A stretch of 64,000 nt of DNA from positions 184,565,548 to 184,629,547 of the forward strand of contig NC_064618.1 in assembly GCF_023898315.1 (NCBI RefSeq), given 5' to 3'. The notes beneath the pieces were generated by a model that had not been told where the DNA came from, ran no database searches, and saw only the letters and a list, made by a program, of their open reading frames with translations. Of the stretch, positions 55,892 to 64,000 are shown piece after piece. Both the position numbers and the translations under genes were made by a program. Positions within the stretch are counted from its first letter, which is position 1; the number at the start of each line of letters is the position of its first letter. The stretch comes from Schistocerca nitens. Its lineage: Eukaryota > Arthropoda > Insecta > Orthoptera > Acrididae.

Positions 55892-56799
55892 CACTGAGCT
55901 GACAAAATTCGTGAGATATCTCCGAATACCGTGTCGGACCTCCTTTTACCAGGCGCAGTTCAGCAACTCGACGCCATCTGCACTGTCGTCGAAAGTCCCT
56001 GCTGAAACGCTAATTCATGATGCTTCTGTAGCCGTCCATAATTGCGAAAATGTGCCAGTTATTATGCATTGGGTGACCTCTCGATTACATCACATGTCGG
56101 GCGACATTATTCACTCGAGTTGTCCATGACGTTCTTCAAATCAATCGCGAACAATTGTGGCCCACTGACATGGCACACTGTCAACTACAGAAATTCAATC
56201 GTTGTTTGGAAACATGAAGTAGATGAACGGCTGCAGTTGGTTTCCAAGTAGCCGAACATAACTATTTCCAGTGAATGATCGGTTCAGGGAGACCAGAGGA
56301 TCCAGCCCACACTATTGCCTTGTTCACAGTGCCTTGTTCACGACTTAGGTCGACGCCACACTCGAAGCCTGTTATCAACTCTTATCAACTCAAATCGGGA
56401 CTCATCTGACCAGACCACGGTTTTCAATTAGTCCGACATGGTCGTGATCCCAAGAGGGGCGCTGCAGGTGATGTCGTACTCTTAGCAAAGGCACTCGCTT
56501 CGGTCGTCTTCTGCCATAGCCCATTAATGCCAAATTTCGTCCCACTTTTGTAATGGATACGTTTGATTTATGTGATTATTTCACGCAGTTTTGCTTGTCT
56601 GTTAGCACTGACAACTCTACATAAACTCCGCTGCTCTCGGTCGTTAAGTGAAAGCCGCCGGCCACTTCGTTGTACGTGGTTAGAGGTAATTCCTGAAACT
56701 CTAGATCTTCAAATATTGAATTCCCTAACGATTTATGAAATGGAATCCCCCAACTACCATTCTGCATTCAAAGTCTGTTAATTCGTGTCGTGCAGTCAT

Positions 56800-57963
56800 T
56801 GTTGTTGTTGTTGTTGTGGTCCTCAGTACTGAGACTGGTTTGATGCAGCTCTCCATGCTACTCTATCCTGTGCAAGGTTCTTCATCTCCCAGTACCTACT
56901 GCAACCTACATCCTTCTGAATCTGCTTAGTGTATTGATCTCTTGGTCTCCCTCTACGATTTCTACCCTCCACGCTGCCCTCCAATGCTAAATTTGTGATC
57001 CCTTGATGCCTCAAAACATGTCCTACCAACCGATCCCTTCTTCTAGTCAAGTTGTGCCACAAACTTCTCTTCTCCCCAATCCTATTCAATACCTCCTCAT
57101 TAGTTATGTGATCTACCCATCTAATCTTCAGCATTCTTCTGTAGCACCACATTTCGAAAGCTTCTATTCTATTCTTGTCCAAACTGGTTATCGTCCATGT
57201 TTCACTTCCATACATGGCTACACTCCATACAAATATTTTCAGAAACGACTTCCTGACAAATGTATACTCGATGTTAACAAATTTCTCTTCTTGAGAAACG
57301 ATTTCCTTGCCATTGCCAGTCTACATTTTATATCCTCTCTACTTCGACCATCATCAGTTATTTTACTCCCTAAATAGCAAAACTCCTTTACTACTTTAAG
57401 TGTCTCATTTCATAATCTAATCCCCTCAGCATCACCCGATTTAATTTGACTACATTCCATTATCCTCGTTTTGCTTTTGTTGATGTTCATCTTATATCCT
57501 CCTTTCAAGACACTGTCCATTCCGTTCAACTGCCCTTCCAAGTCCTTTGCTGTCTCTGACAGAATTACAATGTCATCGGTGAACCTCAAAGTTTTTACTT
57601 CTTCTCCATGGATTTTAATACCTACTCCGAATTTTTCTTTTGTTTCCTTTACTGCTTGCTCAATGTACAGATTGAATAACATCGGGGAGAGGCTACAACC
57701 CTGTCTCACTCCTTTCCCAACCACTGCTTCCCTTTCATGCCCCTCGACTCTTATAACTGCCATCTGGTTTCTGTACAAATTGTAAATAGCCTTTCGCTCC
57801 TTGTATTTTACCCCTGCCACCTTCAGAATTTGAAAGAGCGTATTCCAGTTAACGTTGTCAAAAGCTTTCTGTAAGTCTACAAATGCTAGAAACGTAGGTT
57901 TGCCTTTCCTTAATCTTTCTTCTAAGATAAGTCGTAAGGTTCTTCCCCGAGGCCCGCTTCTAC
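56800..57963 (-). mobile_element. RTE LINE, 5'-truncated, inside the Tc1 element
   Basis: Exact 7-bp duplication CAGTCAT (56793-56799 and 57964-57970). Its 3' end is at the left with a (CAA)n tail read on the minus strand (TTGTTG... at 56800-56818). It is the same family as 60785-63771 and aligns with its last ~1.15 kb. Truncation falls just before the RT motif LILEERLRKGK. Confidence 0.92.
56823..57963 (-). pseudogene. RTE reverse transcriptase, C-terminal half
   Basis: RT from LILEERLRKGKPTFLAFVDL, then QKAFDNVNW and ERKAIYNLYRNQMAVIRVEG. GVRQGCSLSPMLFNLYIEQA precedes the catalytic box LRFTDDIVIL (near 57580), where TDD replaces ADD but both Asp remain. The first frame closes near 57410 and the sequence passes through a frameshift. 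The last part (57215-56823) is open: MYGSETWTITSLDKNRIEAF, MWCYRRMLKIRWVDHITNEE, RRRDRLVGHVLRHQGITNLA, ending VAWRAASNQSQ. It lacks the endonuclease and N-terminal RT, so it cannot mobilise itself. Confidence 0.9.
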
Positions 57964-58113
57964 CAGTCATAATCACATCGAAAACATTTTCACATCACCT
58001 AAGTACAAATCACATCCCCGCCAATTCATTGCCGTTTTATATCTTGTTCACGCGATACTACCGCCATCCATGTATGTCCCTATCGCTATCCAATGAATTT
58101 TTTCACCTCAGGG

Positions 58114-58267
58114 TATTTCATCTTCGGAAAAGTAAAACAAATCTCTAGGAGCAAGATGAGGGATGTATAGAGCAAGAGAATTCACTTTGAAATAGTTCCC
58201 ATGGATGAAATCTCAGCATCGCGCACGTCTTAATTTCGTTGTGCACTGTCCTGATGAAAGAATACAA
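58114..58267. other. Spacer, no feature
   Basis: Short AT-rich spacer between the Tc1 end and the next SINE. Confidence 0.5.
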
Positions 58268-58441
58268 AATGGTGCAAATGGCTCTGAGCACTATGGGACT
58301 TAACATCTAAGGTCATCAGTACTCTAGAACTTAGAACTACTTAAACCTAACTAACCTAAGGACATCACACACATTCATTCCCGAGGCAGCATTCGAACCC
58401 AGACTGAAGCGTCTAGAACCGGTCGGCCACAATGGCCGGCC
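58268..58441 (-). mobile_element. SINE family A, internally deleted
   Basis: Left end AATGGTGCAAATGGCTCTGA, body CTAACCTAAGGACATCACAC and right-end head GGCCGGCCATTGTGGCCGAC on the minus strand. A ~25-bp deletion after the B-box region (ATTCGAACCCAGACTGAAGC) removes the usual CGACCGTAGCGGTCGCGCG stretch. No convincing target duplication was found. Confidence 0.87.
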
Positions 58442-60784
58442 GGAAAAATACTGATATAACTTGTGGAGGTACATTAATCGCTCAAAAAGTACCCGAATGT
58501 TATTTAAAAAATCCGACTGCTGTTCTGCAGTCAACTACAGTGCGAACATACGAACCAGGTACTAGATGTAAGCACTAATCTCTACTACACTGAGAATCAG
58601 TAACTCAGAAATCGTTCTCAAACAATGACCATATCCGTACAAGTACGGCTTTAAATACCAGGACTATGCCTATGTAGGTATTAAAAACAAAATGAGATAT
58701 ATTCCCCCTAACGAAAGTGGTGTTAATTCTCCTGGCAGCTGAACGGGCGTTCAGACAAGGCACGACCATAGCAACTACCTAGATCGTAAAACTTACCGAC
58801 GCGCTCTCCGAGGGCAAACACAGTCCTCTGTTGGTAAGGACAAAGGGAATTGTTATTTGACATAATAAATAGCTTCTGTTGTGTCAGAGGTGGATAACAC
58901 TATTTGTGGGGATCGAGGGCTATGGGTAACGAGAAATCTGACAGGATGGTTATGGGCACAAGGTTGATCGGAATATAACAGCAAAGCATCCCAGCTGGTG
59001 ACCTCATGGCAGTAGTTTGAGACATGGCCAAGATCTTTACAAGGGCACCGGGAACAAACAAACGCACATGGACCTATCGAAGACCCGACCGTATGCCGAA
59101 AAGTGGGTTCTGAACTGCAAATCTACTGAAATAGGTAATGAAAACTAGTTTGTGAGAATCATTGCCAGATCGAAATTCAACCACAGCTACCATCGAAACA
59201 CCTGTATCCACTCCACTTATGACCATCGCTAATTGATCACCATATTGTGCCTGTAAGGAGTTACAGAAAACTGATCGCATCTTCGGCTGCCCACGATACA
59301 GAATGGAAACCAACTGCCTGATTACGAAGCTGGCCGGCATGTTCCTACTGCGTTAATGTACGTGTTCACGCAGAAGTTATAAATTATTAGTTGAATTTTG
59401 TTTTAAAAGGTGGAATTAAGTAACCGAAGGCCAATAAATAAAAAGAAAAAGAAACATTTTCTGGTCGTTTTACTTGCGATGCTGACGGTATCTTGCTATT
59501 CAGAACATATTGGTAGCTCGCACGCATCACCGTAGTGTCCACTGGAATGGAGTGAGCTATGATTGCACCATCTTTGTCCCAAAATTGACCGCGTTACTAT
59601 TTTCAGCACTGAAGCGTCCACGAAGCCGTTAAGGTGGTAGAATGGGTGCTATCGCTGAGAGAACTATAACTTTTAAACGGTACTTATTGTCAGCGCTGTT
59701 GAACAGGAAGTCACATTCATACCCTCATCACGTGTCAACTACATCTCGTGTAGGTTTTAGTGTTAAAAATTGTGTAATGACTTCCAGTCACATGCCAGGA
59801 CGCTGCAGCTAGTGTATTGGGTGCTTTCCGATTCGTAGCTTAGTCACCTAGTTGGTCGTAGTGTTATAAATTACGTAATGTCGTCCACTCACATGCCAGG
59901 ACGCTGCAGCTAGCGTATTAGGTGTTTCCGTTTCGTAATTTACTCACCCAGTTTATGATTAACATATATTTACACGTATTTGTTGCATTTATAAATTTAT
60001 ACTCTCAACGTTAATCGTGTAACGTCCTTTAAGACGAACTTTTGAATATGTTGCAATCTCTGTTTCCTAAATTTTACATTTTTTCCCACATAATGGCCAT
60101 TTAACCATCAGTTAATATTTTATGTCAGAGCTTCTTGATTCATCATTCAATAACTGGGGCATCAATTTAATTGTGATACAGCTTTGTGCACCCACTGCAA
60201 TTTCCTCTTTTATAGTATATGGTCGTAATTAGTTTAACACAGCTAGGTTTCAATTGGTAACACACGACTGAAATCATCCATATCATTTATTTTAGCCTTA
60301 GATGTGTCAAAGACTTCACGATTTTTTGCAGTAGCTTTTATTCATTGCTCACGGAAGATTGTGTGAGCACATTTCCTGTTTTTTTTCCATGATGCGTCTT
60401 ATTACCTCATAGTCATTTCTATGATCAGTTATTCACTGTTTCATCTGTCTAACGTCAGGTCAACCTAGTGTAAGCTTCAGCATCTGTCCTTTTCTTGTGC
60501 AGATATCTAGTAAATTCAACACAGTTCGCTTTCACTTTGTTAGTAAGACACGTCAAGAAATATCCACTTCATTTGTTTTTAATACTTTAATAGGTACAAT
60601 AACAACATGTTTCTGGTTGCATCTAAATTTTTCCCACTGTCATGACATTCCTCTGTGATTTACTGCCTCCGGTATTTTCGATGTAATTATTTCACAGTCG
60701 ATTTGGTGTAGGTCGTACAAGTTTACCAGACTGACGGTACAATTCTGTGGAACAGTTGAAATTTGTTTCCTTACTTTCCTTACA
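58442..60784. other. No gene; one tandem duplication
   Basis: No coding homology. ORF 59340-59074 (minus, 88 codons) has no recognisable domain. The tandem pair at 59758-59953 is described separately. Confidence 0.5.
59758..59953. repeat. Imperfect ~101-bp tandem duplication
   Basis: TAGTGTTAAAAATTGTGTAA at 59758 and TAGTGTTATAAATTACGTAA at 59859. Each is followed by CACATGCCAGGACGCTGCAG, then CTAG(T/C)GTATT(G/A)GGTG and a TCACC(T/C)AGTT end. About 85% identical by eye. No relation to a known element recognised. Confidence 0.85.
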
Positions 60785-60827
60785 TTTTTCCCGAGGACAT
60801 GCAGCTTTACTGTATGATTAAATGATG

Positions 60828-61801
60828 ATGGCGTCCTCTTGGGTAAAATATTCCGGAGGTAAAATAGTCCCCCATTCGGATCTCCGGGCGGGGACTACAA
60901 AGAGGACGTCGTTATCAGGAGAAAGAAAACTGGCGTTCAACGGATCGGAGCGTGGAATGTCAGATCCCTTAATCGGGCAGGTAGATTAGAAAATCGAAAA
61001 AGCGAAATGGATAGGTTAAAGTTAGATATAGTGGGAATTAGTGAAGTTCGGTGGCAGGAGGAACAAGACTTTTGGTCAGGTGATTACAGGGTTATAAATA
61101 CAAAATCAAATAGGGGTAATGCAGGAGTAGGTTTAATAATGAATAAAAAAATAGGAGTGCGGGTTAGCTACTACAAACAGCATAGTGAACGCATTATTGT
61201 GGCCAAGATAGACACAAAGCCCATGCCTACTACAGTAGTACAAGTTTATATGCCAACTAGCTCTGCAGATGATGAAGAAATTGATGAAATGTATGACGAG
61301 ATAAAAGAAATTATTCAGGTAGTGAAGGGAGACGAAAATTTAATAGTCATGGGTGACTGGAATTCGTCAGTAGGAAAAGGGAGAGAAGGAAACATAGTAG
61401 GTGAATATGGATTGGGGGGAAGAAATGAAAGAGGAAGCCGCCTTGTAGAATTTTGCACAGAGCACAACTTAATCATAGCTAACACTTGGTTCAAGAATCA
61501 TAAAAGAAAGTTGTATACATGGAAGAATCCTGGAGATACTAAAAGGTATCAGATAGATTATATAATGGTAAGACAGAGATTTAGGAACCAGGTTCTAAAT
61601 TGTAAGACATTTCCAGGGGCAGATGTGGATTCTGACCACATTCTATTGGTTATGAACTACAGATTGAAACTGAAGAAACTGCAAAAAGGTGGGAATTTAA
61701 GGAGATGGCACCAGGATAAACTGACTAAACCAGAGGATGTACAGGGTTTCAGGGAGAGCATAAGGGAACAAATGGCAGGAATGGAGAACGAAATACAGTA
61801 G
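60828..61801 (+). pseudogene. RTE endonuclease domain
   Basis: AP-like endonuclease that would nick target DNA. After a one-base deletion near 60897 the frame gives RIGAWNVRSLNRAGRLE (about 60945) and GISEVRWQEEQDFWSGDYR (61034 on), VVQVYMPTSSADDEE, MGDWNSSVGKGREGN (61349 on), RNERGSRLVEFC, KRYQIDYIMVRQRFRNQV and DSDHILLVMNYRLK (61628 on). All motifs expected for catalysis are present. Codons 61007-61801 are open for 264 residues. The first Met in that frame (61007) is internal, so I place the start at 60828 by comparison with copy 1. Confidence 0.88.
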
Positions 61802-63749
61802 AAGAAGAATGGGTAGCTCTGAGGGATGAAGTAGTGAAGGCAGCAGACGATCAAGTAGGTAAAAAGACGAGGGCTAATAGAAATCCTTGGGTAACAGAAG
61901 AAATATTGAATTTAATGGATGAAAGGAGAAAATATAAAAATGCAGTAAATGAAGCAGGCAAAAAGGAATACAAACGTCTCAAAAATGAGATCGACAGGAA
62001 GTGCAAAATGGCTAAGCAGGGATGGCTAGAGGACAAATGTAAGGATGTAGAGGCCTGTCTCACTAGGGGCAAGATAGATACTGCCTACAGGAAAATTAAA
62101 GAGACCTTTGGAGAGAAGAGAACCACTTGTATGAATATCAAGAGCTCAGATGGCAACCCAGTTCTAAGCAAAGAAGGGAAGGCAGAAAGGTGGAAGGATT
62201 ATATAGAGGATTTATACAAGGGCGATGTACTTGAGGACAATATTATGGAAATGGAAGAGGATGTAGATGAAGACGAAATGGGAGATAAGATACTGCGTGA
62301 AGAGTTTGACAGAGCACTGAAAGACCTGAGTCGAAACAAGGCCCCGGGAGTAGACAAAATTCCATGAGAACTACTGATGGCCTTGGGAGAGCCAGTCATG
62401 ACAAAACTCTACCATCTGGTGAGCAAGATGTATGAGACAGGCGAAATACCCTCAGACTTCAAGAAGAATATAATAATTCCAATCCCAAAGAAAGCAGGTG
62501 TTGACAGATGAGAAAATTACCGAAATATCAGTTTAATAAGTCACAGTTGCAAAATACTAACGCGAATTCTTTACAGACGAATGGAAAAACTGGTAGAAGC
62601 GGACCTCGGGGAAGATCAGTTTGGATTCCATAGAAAAGTTGGAACATGTAAGGCAATACTAACCTTGCGACTTATCTTAGAAGCTAGCATTTGTAGACTT
62701 AGAGAAAGCTTTTGACAATGTTAACTGGAATTATTTCAAATTCTGAAGGTGGCAGGGGTAAAATACAGGGAGCGGAAGGCTATTTACAATTTGTACAGAA
62801 ACCAGATGGCAGTTATAAGAGTCGGGGGGCATGAAAGGGAAGCAGTGGTTGGGAAAGGAGTGAGACAGGGTTGTAGCCTCTCCCCGATGTTATTCAATCT
62901 GTATATTGAGCAAGCAGTAAAGGAAACAAAAGAAAAATTCGGAGTAGGTATTAAAATTCATGGAGAAGAAGTAAAAACTTTGAGGTTTGCCGATGACATT
63001 GTAATTCTGTCAGAGACAGCAATGGACTTGGAAGAGCAATTGAACGGAATGGACAGTGTCTTGAAAGGAGGATATAAGATGAACATTAACAAAAGCAAAA
63101 CGAGGATAATGGAATGTAGTCAAATTAAATCGGTTGATGCTGAGGGAATTAGATTCGGAAATGATACACTTAAAGTAGTAAAGGAGTTTTGCTATTTAGG
63201 GAGTAAAATAACTGATGATGGTCGAAGTAGAGAGGACATAAAATGTAGACTGGCAATGGCAAGGAAATCGTTTCTGAAGAAGAGAAATTTGTTAACATCG
63301 AGTATAGATTTAAGTGTCAGGAAGTCGTTTCTGAAAGTATTTGTATGGAGTGTAGCCATATATGGAAGTGAACATGGACGATAACTAGTTTGGACAAGAA
63401 GAGAATAGAAGCTTTCGAAATGTGGTGCTACAGAAGAATGCTGAAGATAAGGTGGGTAGATCAAGTAACTAATGAGGAGGTATTGAATAGGATTGGGGAG
63501 AAGAGAAGTTTGTGGCACAACTTGACTAGAAGAAGGGATCGGTTGGTAGGACATGTCCTGAGGCATCAAGGGATCACAAATTTAGCATTGGAGGTCAGAG
63601 TGGAGGGTAAAAATCGTAGAGGGAGACCAAGAGATGAATATACTAAGCAGATTCAGAAGGATGTAGGTTGCAGTAGGTACTGGGAGATGAAGAAGCTTGC
63701 ACATGATAGAGTAGCATGGAGAGCTGCATCAAACCAGTCTCAGGACTGA
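61802..63749 (+). pseudogene. RTE reverse transcriptase and C-terminal domain
   Basis: The linker VALRDEVVKAADDQVGKKTR leads to NAVNEAGKKEYKRLKNEIDR and RWKDYIEDLYKGDVLEDN. RT follows: ALKDLSRNKAPGVDKIP (62316 on), a stop, ELLMALGEPVMTKLYHLVSK, then KKAGVDR, a stop, ENYRNISLIS and GEDQFGF. A ~35-bp deletion near 62695 removes the segment before FDNVNW. Then NLYRNQMAVIRVGGHEREAV, GVRQGCSLSPMLFNLYIEQA and the intact catalytic LRFADDIVIL (Asp codons 62992-62997). After a one-base deletion near 63372 the C-terminal part (63390-63749) is open: IEAFEMWCYRRMLKIRWVDQ ... DVGCSRYWEMKKLAHDRVAW ... SNQSQD. The catalytic residues survive, but the breaks prevent a single product. Confidence 0.92.
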
Positions 63750-63771
63750 AGACCACAACAACAACAACATT

Positions 63772-64000
63772 GTAAACAATTTTAACGTGTTTAAGACAAC
63801 GAACAACGAAAACCACCAGTTTCTTGCTTTAGATCTTTTACACGTTCAGTTCAATGACACTGCGTCTTTTGTAACTAAGTTGTTCAAGACTTACGATCGT
63901 TAGGTGAGTTCTTAATTACCGTTCCTGAAATATTTGACATATTTAGTTTGTATCTGTATTTTATAATTGTTTACTTACCGCCATTCCTATCAAAGGGCGA
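63772..64000. other. Flank after the LINE, no feature
   Basis: AT-rich sequence to the window edge. No gene or repeat recognised. Confidence 0.5.

Larger units (their letters stand above)
55892..58113 (-). mobile_element. Second Tc1-type transposon, split by an RTE LINE
   Basis: Left end CACTGAGCTGACAAAATTCG (55892 on) and right end, in reverse, CCCTGAGGTGAAAAAATTCA (58113 back) pair as inverted repeats. TA at 55890-55891 and 58114-58115. The minus strand encodes a badly decayed, internally deleted transposase. Near 56790 the N-terminus lies across the RTE insertion at 56800-57963. Without the insert the unit is about 1.05 kb, shorter than the ~1.6 kb usual for Tc1. Confidence 0.82.
60785..63771 (+). 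mobile_element. RTE-type LINE, near full length (copy 3)
   Basis: About 3 kb: ~43 bp of leader, a start at 60828 (MASSWVKYSGGKIVPHSDLR), endonuclease, linker, RT and C-terminal domain, then ACCACAACAACAACAAC. The leader matches the 1507-1810 leader of copy 1 only at its last part, so this copy is slightly 5'-truncated. No target duplication could be placed. The coding region has few lesions (one-base deletions near 60897, 61795 and 63372, two in-frame TGA at 62365 and 62509, and a short deletion near 62695), so it is the best template here for the family. Confidence 0.92.

Noticed and set aside
57003..57785. Plus-strand ORFs of 124 and 104 codons
   Set aside because: They are antisense shadows of the minus-strand RTE reverse transcriptase. 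The same holds for 63192-63569 and 61851-62072 on the minus strand.

Overview
This is eukaryotic, AT-rich, gene-poor DNA filled with decayed transposable elements. The best match is a large insect genome, specifically a grasshopper or locust (Acrididae, probably Schistocerca). Three things point there: tRNA-headed SINEs with the terminal core GAGCACTATGGGACTTAA scattered through the window, an RTE-type LINE ending in a (CAA)n tail, and Tc1, mariner and CR1 elements of insect type. The genus is inferred from memory of locust repeats, not from a search. I found no convincing host protein-coding exon, rRNA or true tRNA gene, and no bacterial-type feature. Nearly all long ORFs belong to transposons and are broken by stops and frameshifts.

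Layout. 1-1810: 5' end of an RTE LINE (minus), cut by the window edge. 3470-5165: older RTE relative (plus) carrying a 49-bp SINE scrap. 10110-10312: SINE. 11117-16788: a Ty3/Gypsy LTR retrotransposon with both LTRs, a 4-bp target duplication and an initiator-Met-tRNA-type primer site; a mariner sits just before its 3' LTR. 18304-23779: a Tc1 element split by a CR1 LINE (19318-23394) and also hit by a SINE in its left terminal repeat. 23946-24137: SINE. 26430-27567: two pieces of one LINE RT fused head to head as an inverted repeat. 28270-28745: CpG-rich, promoter-like segment. 29345-30190: Tc1-like transposase remnant and a CR1 tail. 31757-32525: weak SINE-like and RTE-like remnants. 34255-34726: tRNA-derived repeat. 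35075-35893: mariner remnant. 35925-37170: possible gag remnant split by a SINE. 41787-42387: probable solo LTR. 42628-43306: truncated SINE with a T27 tract, a CpG-rich stretch and a 171-bp insertion with a 12-bp target duplication; a second copy lies at 44449. 45086-45889 and 48637-49976: two Tc1/mariner-superfamily elements with terminal inverted repeats (the second nearly full length). 47158-48211: composite repeat carrying two SINEs. 53270-54185: LINE RT fragment. 55892-58113: another Tc1 element split by an RTE LINE. 60785-63771: near full-length RTE LINE.

How the parts relate. The genes do not form a host pathway. They are DNA transposases, LINE endonuclease/reverse transcriptases and one LTR-element pol. 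Nesting gives relative ages: SINE, CR1 and RTE insertions are younger than the Tc1 elements they interrupt, and a mariner is younger than the LTR element. Several catalytic residues are visibly lost (Tc1 first Asp to Gly, mariner first Asp to Tyr, CR1 FADD to FADE, Gypsy YLDD to YLDE), so most copies look inactive. Any movement of the SINEs would depend on LINE proteins made elsewhere in the genome.
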